Source: a virus. Taken from it: 64,000 nt of DNA. The stretch covers positions 53,666-117,665 of the IMG/VR virus record IMGVR_UViG_3300009523_000001; one strand, written 5' to 3'. A program made the position numbers and the translations under genes. Under the pieces are notes generated by a model that did no database searches, had not been told where the DNA came from, and saw nothing but the letters and a program-made list of their open reading frames with translations. Shown piece by piece: positions 18,684-26,837 of the stretch (position 1 is its first letter; each line of letters starts with the position of its first letter).

Positions 18684-19031
18684 ATGCAGTTGACCATCGA
18701 GTTCGACCGTGAGGGAGGTCGGTACGTCGCTGACGTGCGGGAATTGCCCGGTTGCCATGCCTATGGCCACACACGGGCCGAGGCGGACGCACGTGTGCGC
18801 GTGTTGGCGCTGCGCATTCTTGCCGATGATGTAGAGCGAGGGGCGCTGCGAACGGAGGACATCGAAGAACTGTTCTTCGGTACAGCCAGTCTCCCCGGTC
18901 GAAGACCTCGCCTCTTCGAGGCGGCGAACGTACCCAATGCCAAGACGATCGCGGCGATGCGCGAGCCGCGTCGAGGGCCGCGTTTCGCCAGCATCGAGGA
19001 GCTTCTGGCGGATCTGCATGCGGAAGATTGA
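18684..19031 (+). CDS. HicB-like antitoxin
   Basis: 115 residues. The N-terminal half is a degraded RNase H-fold HicB domain: LTIEFDREGGRYVADVRELP, GCHAYGHTRAEADARVRVLAL. In this family the domain sequesters a toxin, and an attached or C-terminal segment binds the operator. The C-terminal part (about 65-115) lacks an obvious helix-turn-helix. Overlaps the toxin start by 14 bases, as usual for antitoxin-first loci. Confidence 0.8.
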   Translation: MQLTIEFDREGGRYVADVRELPGCHAYGHTRAEADARVRVLALRILADDVERGALRTEDIEELFFGTASLPGRRPRLFEAANVPNAKTIAAMREPRRGPRFASIEELLADLHAED

Positions 19032-19302
19032 GCGAACCACCGCGTTCAAGCGTGACTTCAAGCGAGAGATGCGGGGACAGCATGGGCCAACTCTCGATCA
19101 GCGACTCGCAGCGATCTTGGTCCCATTGTCGAACGACGCGCTGTTGCCTGAGTCCTGCAGAGACCACGCGCTGAGTGGCGAGTGGTCCGGTCACCGTGAA
19201 TGTCACGTGCGGCCAGACCTGCTGCTCGTCTACGACAAGCCAGACAAGAACACGCTGCTACTCGAACGCCTTGGGTCGCACGCGGAACTGTTCGGCAAAT
19301 GA
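19018..19302 (+). CDS. YafQ/RelE-type mRNA interferase toxin
   Basis: 94 residues, normal for the family. It starts RTTAFKRDFKREMRG, and the C-terminal half has the YafQ signature HALSGEWSGHRECHVRPDLL and LVYDKPD, with the His, Glu-Cys-His and Asp that shape the ribosome-dependent RNase site. YafQ toxins normally pair with DinJ. Here the partner upstream is HicB-like. Confidence 0.85.
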   Translation: MRKIERTTAFKRDFKREMRGQHGPTLDQRLAAILVPLSNDALLPESCRDHALSGEWSGHRECHVRPDLLLVYDKPDKNTLLLERLGSHAELFGK

Positions 19303-19499
19303 AGACGGTTCCTCGGACAATGGCGCTGCGCGAGGTGAAGACTCGTCTCAGCGAGGCGGTCGACTCTTCACAAGGCAGTTACGTGCTGGTGACCAGGCAC
19401 GGGCGACCTGTCGCGGTCCTTGTTGGCGTCGAGGGGATTGACCTGACCGAGGTGGCTACGCTCGGTGCCACGCTGGCTTCTCTCTACCCCGTCAAGTAA
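19299..19499 (+). CDS. Phd/YefM-type antitoxin
   Basis: 66 residues: MALREVKTRLSEAVDSSQ, YVLVTRHGRPVAVLVGVEG. This is the Phd N-terminal fold that binds operator DNA. ATG overlaps the toxin stop (ATGA). It is short at the C-terminus, where Phd proteins grip their toxin. It could be a second antitoxin or an autoregulator for the locus. Confidence 0.8.
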   Translation: MKTVPRTMALREVKTRLSEAVDSSQGSYVLVTRHGRPVAVLVGVEGIDLTEVATLGATLASLYPVK

Positions 19500-19508
19500 A
19501 ACAAGGGA

Positions 19509-19811
19509 CTACTTTACGACGGCGCCGACGACGCCGCCCGCGACCGCGGTGGCAGCGAGGATTTTCCAGTTGCGCTGCAGGCGCGTGGCGACGCCGCGGA
19601 CGCCGCCGAGGTTGGTCCCCTCCCCGAAGAACGTCGTCGCAAAGGCGGCGGCGGCGGCGGACATCGCGGCGCCGCCGACGAAGGCCCCCACCTTGCCAGC
19701 GGGCACGGAGAGGATGCTCGATTCCGCCGCAGGTTTGGCGAAAGTGCTCTGCGGCGCGAGGCCCACGCCGAACCCGGGAGCCGGTCGGCCGCCGAACTGG
19801 ATGCGTTCCAT
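19509..19811 (-). CDS. Short tagged membrane protein 1
   Basis: 100 residues. N-terminal tag IQFGGRPAPGFGVG, then two hydrophobic Ala/Gly/Val-rich stretches (about 40-60 and 83-99). Its own leaderless promoter precedes it. One of at least eight proteins here with this tag. Probably a virion or host-membrane protein, exact role unknown. Confidence 0.7.
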   Translation of the reverse strand: MERIQFGGRPAPGFGVGLAPQSTFAKPAAESSILSVPAGKVGAFVGGAAMSAAAAAFATTFFGEGTNLGGVRGVATRLQRNWKILAATAVAGGVVGAVVK

Positions 19812-19818
19812 GCCCTCG

Positions 19819-19847
19819 AGCGTACGACGGTTCGGCGAGCGCGTCTA
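19819..19847 (-). promoter_or_regulatory. Promoter of tagged membrane protein 1
   Basis: Minus strand: TAGACG (19842-19847), 17-nt spacer, TACGCT (19819-19824), 7 nt, ATG. Confidence 0.6.
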
Positions 19848-20417
19848 CGCAGTCGCGCGGGTGCGGGCGGCCGCCGCCAGCGCCACGCCTCCAACGACGA
19901 CGACGGCACCGCTCACAAGCAGGACGGTGGTCGTGTTCTCCGCGAACCAATCGAGAAAGCCGCCCTGCTGGGGCGCATCGGATGCAGGGGGAGACCCTCC
20001 CGGCAGTCTCGGAGGCGGCGCGGATCCTCTCGGCACCGTCTTTGATGCGAGAGACGCCGCAAGGCTCGCTGCCTGCTGGTAGGCGTCGATCATGTCGTGG
20101 ACGATCCCCTTCGCCATCTCCACGTCCGAACCGGTAGCCCCCGTGATGTTCGCGAGCTCTCCGTTCTTCTGCCACACGAGCTGCGTCCTCTTCATGACGT
20201 CGGGGCTGCCGCCGGACAGCGCGTCGATGGCGGGACCCACGACACTGACCGCCGCGTTTCCCGCCGCCTGCAGGTCGGCGACTGCTTTGTTCGGATTGGT
20301 GATTCTCGGGCTGCGGTACTGCGCGAACGCAGCCTGCAGCGCTGCGATGCCCGGACCGATGACATCGGGCGCGCCCACGCCGAACCAGGCCACCGGTCGG
20401 CCGTTGAACTGGAGCAT
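19845..20417 (-). CDS. Short tagged membrane protein 2
   Basis: 190 residues. Tag LQFNGRPVAWFGVG at the very start, a helical soluble region (about 25-125), a Pro/Ser linker (about 130-150), and one membrane segment (about 163-182) with an Arg-rich tail. This topology would place the helical part on one face of a membrane. Function unknown. Confidence 0.75.
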   Translation of the reverse strand: MLQFNGRPVAWFGVGAPDVIGPGIAALQAAFAQYRSPRITNPNKAVADLQAAGNAAVSVVGPAIDALSGGSPDVMKRTQLVWQKNGELANITGATGSDVEMAKGIVHDMIDAYQQAASLAASLASKTVPRGSAPPPRLPGGSPPASDAPQQGGFLDWFAENTTTVLLVSGAVVVVGGVALAAAARTRATA

Positions 20418-20424
20418 GCGGACC

Positions 20425-20453
20425 AGCGTACGCCGCTTCAGGCGGCTGGTCTA
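20425..20453 (-). promoter_or_regulatory. Promoter of tagged membrane protein 2
   Basis: Minus strand: TAGACC (20448-20453), 17-nt spacer, TACGCT (20425-20430), 7 nt, ATG. Confidence 0.6.
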
Positions 20454-21154
20454 CGCGGCGGCAGGTACGCGGCGGCTGCGACAGGAGCGAGTTTGACCGC
20501 CGCGACGACACCGCCGACCACCACCACCCCGACCACGACCCAGAGCTGCCACGGGATCAGGTTGCTGGCAGCTTTCCCCGCCGCTGCTGCGGCCCCTTCG
20601 AGGGCTTCGGTCGCGATGTTCCCGATTTTCTGGAGTCCCCGTGAACCGACCAGGCCAAGGATCCCGAGAAAGTCCGCATCGATGGCCACAGACTGCAGGT
20701 CGGTGAGCACCTTGCGTTGCACGTCCGGCGACGGTGGATCCGGCCATTTCATGCCGGGCGCGAACTTGTCGACCTTTTCGTCGGCGGCGAGGTTGCTGAT
20801 CCGCGTAATCGTGTCTTCCCAGGACTTGAGAATGATGCCGGATTGTTCTTCGATCCGGTTCGGCGTCAGCCCGGCGAACTGGTTCCACGCCGCGAGCATG
20901 GTCTGCGCCTGATTGCGGTACGCGGCGCCCAGCTTCTTCAGCTCGTCGGTGGTGAATCCGGTCGGTGGGTGAGCCGCCACCATGTCGAACGAGTCGGCCA
21001 CGGTCGTCATGTTTCGGAGCATTCCGAGGACGTACGGATCCCACGCGCCGCGGTACGCGAGGACTGCGGCGACGACCGCGGACTGCGGCGGCGCGGCGGC
21101 TCCGAGAAAGCCAGCAACGGCACGGCCGCGGAATCGAATCGATTCGGTGATCAT
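20438..21154 (-). CDS. Short tagged membrane protein 3
   Basis: 238 residues. Tag IRFRGRAVAGFLGAAAP, a helical body (about 25-190) and one C-terminal membrane segment (about 203-222) followed by a basic tail. ATG at 21154 follows GGAGGAA and overlaps the stop of protein 4 (ATGA). Plan as in protein 2. Confidence 0.75.
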   Translation of the reverse strand: MITESIRFRGRAVAGFLGAAAPPQSAVVAAVLAYRGAWDPYVLGMLRNMTTVADSFDMVAAHPPTGFTTDELKKLGAAYRNQAQTMLAAWNQFAGLTPNRIEEQSGIILKSWEDTITRISNLAADEKVDKFAPGMKWPDPPSPDVQRKVLTDLQSVAIDADFLGILGLVGSRGLQKIGNIATEALEGAAAAAGKAASNLIPWQLWVVVGVVVVGGVVAAVKLAPVAAAAYLPPRRPAA

Positions 21155-21540
21155 TTTCGCTTCCTCCGAAACGTCCGCCGAGCAATTTCTTCGAGGGCCC
21201 ATCCGGTCGCCGTAGAGACGAGGCTCATGACCAGGGCGTACTTCCACGGCGACGGGTGGGGAGGCGCAGCCGTCGCCGGCGCATCGAGGTGCCCCACTCC
21301 AGTGCTCATCCGTCCGCGCAAGAGATTCGCCATCTCGAGCGCGGTGCGCTGCGTGGGCACGATCCCGCCGCCCGGTTCGGTGCAGCCGCCCCCGTCGACC
21401 AGCGCGTCCCCTCGCCCAGAAGCGATGAGGCGATCCATGTCCTGGAGCTTGTTGCGCGTCGCGACCCACTCGGGCAGCGGCATCGATCCGAGGCCGAACC
21501 CGATGACCAGCCGCCCGTTGCGGTGGATGCCGTCTTGCAC
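21151..21540 (-). CDS. Short tagged membrane protein 4
   Basis: 129 residues from a GTG at 21540. Tag HRNGRLVIGFGLGSMPLP, a short soluble part, one membrane segment (about 100-116) and a strongly basic end (RRTFRRKRK). The GTG is chosen over the TTG at 21549 because a TACGTT -10 box ends 7 nt before it. Confidence 0.7.
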   Translation of the reverse strand: MQDGIHRNGRLVIGFGLGSMPLPEWVATRNKLQDMDRLIASGRGDALVDGGGCTEPGGGIVPTQRTALEMANLLRGRMSTGVGHLDAPATAAPPHPSPWKYALVMSLVSTATGWALEEIARRTFRRKRK

Positions 21541-21547
21541 GCCGTTC

Positions 21548-21553
21548 AACGTA
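21548..21553 (-). promoter_or_regulatory. -10 element of tagged membrane protein 4
   Basis: TACGTT on the minus strand, 7 nt before the GTG. The -35 region is weak. Confidence 0.45.
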
Positions 21554-21560
21554 CCACGGG

Positions 21561-22187
21561 CTAGTCCGGGAGTGTCGGAGGGTCGTTGCGGAGCTGCGCG
21601 GTGAGGCAGAACTCAATGAGATGCTGCAGGCGTGACACGTCGATGACTCCGGAGGCCCAAGCGCGATCAGCGGCTTCCAGCGCTCGGACGTATGCAATGG
21701 GAGCGTACTTGATTCGCTGCGGTACGGGACTTTCGCCACCGAGTTCCTTGCCGAGTCTCTGGCACATGATCAAGTAGGATACGGCCCTGGCGGTTCGACC
21801 GTTGCCGTCGTCGAACGGATGAATCCACGCGATCTTCCACATGACGAAGGCAGCGAGAAACATCGCTTCACTCTCGTCCTCGGCATCGTACTCGTTGACG
21901 AAGGTGCACACGTCTTGCACAAGACGGTCGACGTCCACATACGGCGGAGGCTCATGGTGCGATCCGAAGATTTCGACGTCGCTTGTTCTCCATCGACCGG
22001 CGTTCGGAAGAATATCCTGCATTGCAACTTGATGAAGGCGGAGGATCATCCGCGGCGTCAGCGTTCGGTACGCAGGTGACCGTAGAGATTGACGCATCCA
22101 CTGTCGTACCATCCGCAGTTGCTCAAGGCCGCCTTCGGCCTCACGGATCTCGGGTTCGTCCGAATCGTCGTCGTACCCCCACCCCAC
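21561..22187 (-). CDS. Fic-domain toxin (AMPylase)
   Basis: 208 residues. The complete catalytic motif HPFDDGNGRTAR lies at 123-134, matching HxFx(D/E)GNGRxxR. The flap region (about 65-85) and surrounding helices fit class I Fic proteins, which adenylylate targets such as gyrase or topoisomerase IV using ATP. GTG start at 22187 overlaps the TAG of the antitoxin ORF by one base. Probably held inactive by that protein. Confidence 0.9.
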   Translation of the reverse strand: MGWGYDDDSDEPEIREAEGGLEQLRMVRQWMRQSLRSPAYRTLTPRMILRLHQVAMQDILPNAGRWRTSDVEIFGSHHEPPPYVDVDRLVQDVCTFVNEYDAEDESEAMFLAAFVMWKIAWIHPFDDGNGRTARAVSYLIMCQRLGKELGGESPVPQRIKYAPIAYVRALEAADRAWASGVIDVSRLQHLIEFCLTAQLRNDPPTLPD

Positions 22188-22366
22188 TAGCCGGACATGC
22201 GGCGGCGTTCGCGCAACCTCTCCGCTGCGATGTCGACGATCTCACGCGTTACCCGAGGATTCTCCAGGCCGATGTTTCCGACGACGAAGTTGCGCGACTG
22301 CTCTTCGCGCTCCGCCTCGGTCATCGGGCGCGACTCTCGAATCAGTCGGGCGAGTTCGCGGGTCAT
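22187..22366 (-). CDS. Small Fic antitoxin (VbhA/YhfG-like)
   Basis: 59 residues starting MTRELARLIRESRPMTEAER. The helix RNFVVGNIGLENPRV carries the inhibitory Glu-Asn of the family's (S/T)xxxE(G/N) motif, but Asn sits where Ser/Thr is usual. In this family the Glu blocks productive ATP binding in the Fic pocket. Start at 22366 is followed by the toxin with a one-base overlap, and it is preceded by a promoter. Confidence 0.8.
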   Translation of the reverse strand: MTRELARLIRESRPMTEAEREEQSRNFVVGNIGLENPRVTREIVDIAAERLRERRRMSG

Positions 22367-22374
22367 GGTCGTCT

Positions 22375-22403
22375 AGTGTAGCGGCTGCATAATTCTAGCG
22401 CAA
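22375..22403 (-). promoter_or_regulatory. Promoter of the Fic toxin-antitoxin pair
   Basis: Minus strand: TTGCGC (22398-22403), 17-nt spacer, TACACT (22375-22380), 8 nt, ATG. Confidence 0.55.
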
Positions 22404-22414
22404 ATGCCGGAAAA

Positions 22415-22615
22415 TCACCGTATTCGCGCTGCCGCTGCTGTCTGTGTCTCGGATCCGTTCTTGGCTGCCTGGTACGCGCCCACGGCCTTTCTCGCCCGCT
22501 CGCCGGCCATCCCACGCACGCTCCCGGGTTCGCGCAGCTCGCGCAAGATCGATCGGGGGTCGACGTCGTGCGTGGCGGAGAGGCGGCGGAGGGTCGCGGC
22601 GGGGATGGTGGGCAT
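22415..22615 (-). CDS. Small DNA-binding regulator candidate
   Basis: 66 residues from MPTIPAATLRRLSATHDVDP, followed by RSILRELREPGSVRGMAGE and a basic helix. The pattern suggests a minimal helix-turn-helix of the kind common in accessory elements. The frame stays open upstream to 22768 and the segment before the ATG (IASWKHELQKP) could be coding, so the start is uncertain. A GGTGT-N2-ACACC inverted repeat lies just upstream. Confidence 0.55.
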   Translation of the reverse strand: MPTIPAATLRRLSATHDVDPRSILRELREPGSVRGMAGERARKAVGAYQAAKNGSETQTAAAARIR

Positions 22616-22748
22616 CGGTTTCTGGAGTTCATGTTTCCACGATGCGATCACGGTGTCTACACCATGCGAAGAATCGTGCGTGGACGCTCGTCGATCGATT
22701 GACGAGGTCACACGCACTACCGCAGAGTTCCCGGCGTAGGTCCGAGGG

Positions 22749-22958
22749 ATGTCATCGCGAGCCATCATCTATACCGAGGTTGCGACGATCAAAATGACCC
22801 CCGAACAGCGGCGGCTTATCAGCCAACGTGCGAAGCACTGCGGCGTGCGCGTCTCCGTGTGGATGCGATCGGTGCTCCTGCAGGCGGCGCAGTCCGCGGC
22901 CAGGCAGCCGAGCGATGGCTACATTCGAATCCGCGAACCGGACGGAGTGACCACATGA
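22749..22958 (+). CDS. Ribbon-helix-helix-type DNA-binding protein
   Basis: 69 residues. Segment VATIKMTPEQRRLISQRAKH and CGVRVSVWMRSVLL fit a beta-strand followed by two helices, as in MobC- or CopG-like proteins. It heads a plus-strand operon linked by overlapping stops and starts, so it may regulate it. Confidence 0.65.
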   Translation: MSSRAIIYTEVATIKMTPEQRRLISQRAKHCGVRVSVWMRSVLLQAAQSAARQPSDGYIRIREPDGVTT

Positions 22959-23404
22959 ACCGTTCGCAGCACATGATGGGGTTCGGCCCTGAACCGCGCA
23001 CCACCGTCGACAATCGGGTCTGGTTCGGCCAGAAGCTCGCGCTCTGGAAGAGCAAGGTCGCCCTGGAGATTGCCGGCAAGCAAGCGGCCGAGATCCTCGC
23101 GCGCTGCGCGCACATGACGGGCTGCCCCGCCGAATCGGTCGAGACCGAGTCCTGCCTGCCCGACTGCCCCGATCGCGAGATCCGGATGTCGGCGCTCGTG
23201 ATCCTCAGCGCCGCCCACCAGTTGGCACCGCCCGTCGCCTCCAAGCTCGCGCAGCCGTACACGGCGCCGAGCCGGGAAACCTTCTCGGCCATCGTCGCGG
23301 ATCTCGCGGCATGCCAGGCGGAGCTCGAAACCCTGCGCGGCGCCGCGGTGACGATGCCGCCTTTCGACGACCCCACCCCAAAGCTCAAGGAGAAAGCCCC
23401 ATGA
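22955..23404 (+). CDS. Unknown helical protein
   Basis: 149 residues, ATGA overlap with the upstream gene. It has six Cys/His scattered in CAHMTGCPAESVETESCLPD, possibly metal-binding, then helices. No family recognised. Confidence 0.6.
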   Translation: MNRSQHMMGFGPEPRTTVDNRVWFGQKLALWKSKVALEIAGKQAAEILARCAHMTGCPAESVETESCLPDCPDREIRMSALVILSAAHQLAPPVASKLAQPYTAPSRETFSAIVADLAACQAELETLRGAAVTMPPFDDPTPKLKEKAP

Positions 23405-23784
23405 AGTTCGAACCCCGACGCGGTCAGGCGATCGGCCGCATCGTCGTCCGGCCCCCCTCCTCGTCCATCGTGCGGACGGACGAGACGAAGGAGACGACGA
23501 AATTCATGCTGCTCGACGCCGTCGGTTCTGATTTTGAGGAGAGAGGGCTGCGGGCGGGCGACGTGGTGCTGCCAAGGAAGATCCACATCATCCAGATGGA
23601 CGGAGGAACCTCGGTTCGACCGTTCGTCGAAGAGGACGACGTTGTGCTCATCGTCCGAGACTGGACCAGCCTCGACGATTTCTACGTGCAGACCGAGAAC
23701 GGCAAGGCGTACGTGCCGTTCGACGACCCGCGGGCGGCGCCGTCGCTCGGAATTGTCGTCGAGCGCGCGGCAGCGGCGGCGTGA
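23401..23784 (+). CDS. GroES-like co-chaperonin
   Basis: 127 residues. AIGRIVVRPP at the start, DAVGSDFEERGLRAGDVVL in the middle and RPFVEEDDVVLIVRDW near the end follow the Cpn10 beta-barrel pattern (GRVLVRP ... VGxG ... GDxV ... VxExDV). A mobile-loop-like segment falls at about 24-35. Phage GroES analogues (T4 gp31 type) replace the host lid so GroEL can fold large capsid proteins. The assignment is by pattern only. No GroEL is present here. Confidence 0.55.
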   Translation: MKFEPRRGQAIGRIVVRPPSSSIVRTDETKETTKFMLLDAVGSDFEERGLRAGDVVLPRKIHIIQMDGGTSVRPFVEEDDVVLIVRDWTSLDDFYVQTENGKAYVPFDDPRAAPSLGIVVERAAAAA

Positions 23785-24491
23785 GGGGACCCATGATTAC
23801 CCGGAGCGCGTACGACCCGTCGGCGATCAGCCGCCTGCGGCGCGGGTGCGCCTGCCACGAGCCGGCGTTGGCGCGAACCCTCGCCGAGCGCGCGGTGCGA
23901 TCCAGTCAACGAACTGGCCGGCGTCCCCGGATGAAGGACGACGCCCACGAGGTTGCACTCGCGGACGCGGGAGCCGACCCGGTGGTCCTTGGAGCCGGCA
24001 ACGGATCGAAGTGCCGCCCGTTTCTGACGGTCCAGAAGGACCAAGAGCGGTTCGCGGCCTGCAACGCACTCGCCGACTCGATCGGACCGCTCGATGATCC
24101 GAAAAAAGCGTTCAAGCTAATCCGCGAGGCCATCGGTGACGAGGTCAACGAGGTCTTCGGGATCGTCACCCTCGATCTGCATCTGAGGATGAAGAGCATC
24201 GCCGAGACCGGTCGAGGGGAACCGTCCGCCGTGATGGCGCCAATGGTGCCGACGCTGCAGGCAGCACTTATTGACGGTGCGCACGCCATCATCCTCTGCC
24301 ACTGCCACCCCTCTGGGGTGCCGGCCGAGCCGAGCGACGCGGACAAGGAGACGACCGAGGCGTTCGCAGACGCGTGCGAGGTCATCAACGTCCACCTGAT
24401 GGACCACATCATCGTGGGTGGGACTGTAGAGAAACCGTCGTACTTCAGTTTTGTTGAGGCGGGTCTTCTGCAACCACCCGAGGATTTGTGA
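23781..24491 (+). CDS. RadC-like JAB-domain protein
   Basis: 236 residues from a GTG overlapping the upstream stop (or 232 from the ATG at 23793). The JAB/MPN motif is clear: HCHPSG at 174-179 with SDAD at 185-188 and an upstream acidic EVFGIVTLD. RadC proteins of mobile elements carry this metal site. Their biological role is not settled. The first 70 residues lack any recognised domain. Confidence 0.8.
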   Translation: MRGPMITRSAYDPSAISRLRRGCACHEPALARTLAERAVRSSQRTGRRPRMKDDAHEVALADAGADPVVLGAGNGSKCRPFLTVQKDQERFAACNALADSIGPLDDPKKAFKLIREAIGDEVNEVFGIVTLDLHLRMKSIAETGRGEPSAVMAPMVPTLQAALIDGAHAIILCHCHPSGVPAEPSDADKETTEAFADACEVINVHLMDHIIVGGTVEKPSYFSFVEAGLLQPPEDL

Positions 24492-24530
24492 AGTTCGTCT
24501 GCACCCATTTCCCACGGAGCCAAACTTTCC

Positions 24531-24974
24531 ATGCCGCCTAGCAACCTCCCCCGCGATGTCGGTCCGTCCATCCTCCCGGTCGAACGTCTCTTGCCGCAAC
24601 CGAGCCCGGACGCGACGGCGCTGGTCCGGTTGGTCACCGCTTCGCTCACCGCGGATGGAGACAAAGAGCTCACGGTGTGGATCCTGAACCATCCGCACCC
24701 GCTCGCGACCGAGGCCAAGATCGTGCGGATGTACTCCCGCGAAGACGGCGGGATTGAGGTGTACTCGAGCGACGGCAAGATGTTCGTGCGCACGGTCATT
24801 CCGGAACGCTGCATTCGATTCTTCGACGAGGCCATGAGCGAGGACACCTTCGTCGAGTTCATTACGATCGCCGAGGAAGACGAAGATGAGCCGGAACCGG
24901 AGGAACCGGAGCCGGAGCCGGAGCCGGAGCCCGCACCGACCCCAGGCACCAACGGTCCGAGCGCAACGACGTAG
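24531..24974 (+). CDS. Unknown protein with acidic Pro-Glu tail
   Basis: 147 residues. A compact alpha/beta domain (about 25-115) with KIVRMYSREDGGIEVYSSDG, then a tail of repeated Glu-Pro. Such tails are flexible and may bind basic partners. Not recognised. Confidence 0.6.
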   Translation: MPPSNLPRDVGPSILPVERLLPQPSPDATALVRLVTASLTADGDKELTVWILNHPHPLATEAKIVRMYSREDGGIEVYSSDGKMFVRTVIPERCIRFFDEAMSEDTFVEFITIAEEDEDEPEPEEPEPEPEPEPAPTPGTNGPSATT

Positions 24975-24983
24975 GGGCCCACC

Positions 24984-26837
24984 ATGCCGCCGCCGGACGA
25001 TCGCGACGAAGACAATCCTGAAGAAGAGGAGGAGGAAGAGGACCCGGACGAGACGGAAGATGACGCCGTCACGTCCACGACCGATCAGAGGCTGGTGCGA
25101 CTTCCTCGTCGCCGACCCGATCCGCCGACGAACGACTCCGGCGAGCCCGCCAACCGACCTCCAGCACCTCCCGATCGGCGACCTCGCCGCCGCCTCGACG
25201 CCCCCAACAACGCCGCTCCACCGCCTCGCCGTCGTCGTGCACCGCCCCCCGCGCCGCCACCCTCTCCCGACCCGATCCTCCCCATGAACACACCCGCTCC
25301 GCCCGCTGCCGGTCCGCCGCCCGCTCTGGCTATCCCGCCCGCGTCGCACGCCGCCGACGGCAACATCCTGCTCGCGTTCGAAGAGACGATCCGGCTCTTC
25401 CCGGCAGCAGCGCAGACCATTGCCGTCGAGAGAAAGACCGGCACGCCGGCGCAGTGGATGATCACCAGCCGCCCGCGCACGGCCAACGAGCTGTACGACG
25501 CGATCAAACTCTTGCACGGCCGAGCGGGAGAGACCACCTACGAGGTCACCTTCCGCGACGGGGCCGGCCACGGCAACGGGGGGCAAGTCTCGATGCCGAG
25601 CACGCTGGGCGACCCCTTGCCGCCCGGCGCTCCTGCTGTGCCCCAGCCCTATCCACCGCCGTACGCGCCGCCGTACGCGCAGATGCCCACGGCGTACGCG
25701 GCGCCCCCGATGCCTCCTGCCGCTCCTATAGCCGGCGCGCCGTTCGACGCGAACACGCTGCTCACCATGCAGCGCCAGCTCTTCGAGATGATGCAGGCGA
25801 TGGCTCCGAAGCCCGTGACCGCTCCGCCGCCCATGCCGCCTGCAGCTCCTCCCCAGGCACCGGTCGATCAGGCGACCCCGCTGCTCGCGATGCAGAAGCA
25901 ACTGTTCGAGATGATGCAAGCAATGCAGGCGACGGCCGCCGGGCACGCGCCGCCGCCACCGCCGCCGCCCCAACCGATGGCTCCGCCGCCACCGGCGACC
26001 GCCCCGCCCGACCCGGCGGCGGCGATGCTCGCGATGCAGAAGCAACTGTTCGAGATGATGCAAGCGATGCAGGCGACAGCGGCCGGGCACGCGCGACCGG
26101 CGCATCCCGCGACGCCGCCGGTGTTCGTCGCTCCACCGCCAGCGACGGACCCGACCACGGCGATGCTGACGATGCAGAAGCAGATGTTCGAGATGATGCT
26201 GACGATGATGCAGACGGCCCAGCGCGGAGCCGGCGCATCGCCCGCGGGCGGACCGTACTACCGGCCGCGCTACCCGGGTCCGTCCGATCCGCGCGACCCG
26301 AATGCGCCGCCGTACGATCCCCGATCGCCCTATTCACCGCCCGCGCGCCCGCAGACGCCATCCCAGCAGCTCCGCGAAGCGGCCAGTGTCTTCCGCGACA
26401 CGATCGAAGTCGCGCGCGAATTCGGGTTCGGTGGCGCAGCCGCCGAACCGCCACCGCCCGAGGACGACGACAGCCCCGTCCGCGTCATCGACATGGGGCC
26501 GGCCAAGGGGGTCATCAACCGGGAGGACGGAAGCCTGCGCGGCGTCGAGACGTTCATGGCCAATCTGCCCGACATCCTCAAGTGGGTCGGCGAGCAGCGG
26601 GCGGAGATCCGCAAGGCCAACGAGAAACGGCAAGAGCAGCAGCAGTTGCCGCCCGGCTACGTCAGGGTAGGACCCGGCTACGAACCGCCGGAGGGCTTCG
26701 TCGCGGTCCCGGTCGACCAGATCCCATCGTCTGCGCAGGAGGCGTTGCCCGAACCGCCGGCCGAGATGCCGCCACCGATCGCAGAACCGCCGCCCGCAGC
26801 CGCACCGCCGAAGCGGGCGTGGGGGATGCCGCGGTGA
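24984..26837 (+). CDS. Large Pro-rich protein with four amphipathic repeats
   Basis: 617 residues. An acidic start (runs of Glu), an Arg/Pro-rich part, a folded domain around 115-200, then four copies of a helix of the form MLAMQKQLFEMMQAMQA separated by Pro/Ala linkers (about 250-420), and a second folded domain near 470-560. The repeated Met/Phe/Leu helices look like docking or coiled-coil sites. Possibly a scaffold. No homologous family recognised. Confidence 0.7.
   Translation: MPPPDDRDEDNPEEEEEEEDPDETEDDAVTSTTDQRLVRLPRRRPDPPTNDSGEPANRPPAPPDRRPRRRLDAPNNAAPPPRRRRAPPPAPPPSPDPILPMNTPAPPAAGPPPALAIPPASHAADGNILLAFEETIRLFPAAAQTIAVERKTGTPAQWMITSRPRTANELYDAIKLLHGRAGETTYEVTFRDGAGHGNGGQVSMPSTLGDPLPPGAPAVPQPYPPPYAPPYAQMPTAYAAPPMPPAAPIAGAPFDANTLLTMQRQLFEMMQAMAPKPVTAPPPMPPAAPPQAPVDQATPLLAMQKQLFEMMQAMQATAAGHAPPPPPPPQPMAPPPPATAPPDPAAAMLAMQKQLFEMMQAMQATAAGHARPAHPATPPVFVAPPPATDPTTAMLTMQKQMFEMMLTMMQTAQRGAGASPAGGPYYRPRYPGPSDPRDPNAPPYDPRSPYSPPARPQTPSQQLREAASVFRDTIEVAREFGFGGAAAEPPPPEDDDSPVRVIDMGPAKGVINREDGSLRGVETFMANLPDILKWVGEQRAEIRKANEKRQEQQQLPPGYVRVGPGYEPPEGFVAVPVDQIPSSAQEALPEPPAEMPPPIAEPPPAAAPPKRAWGMPR

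Noticed and set aside
25454-26833. Second plus-strand frame within the Pro-rich 617-residue gene
   Set aside because: Composition is random Arg/Ala/Asp-rich. Only its final part, from the GTG at 26834, is a real gene.
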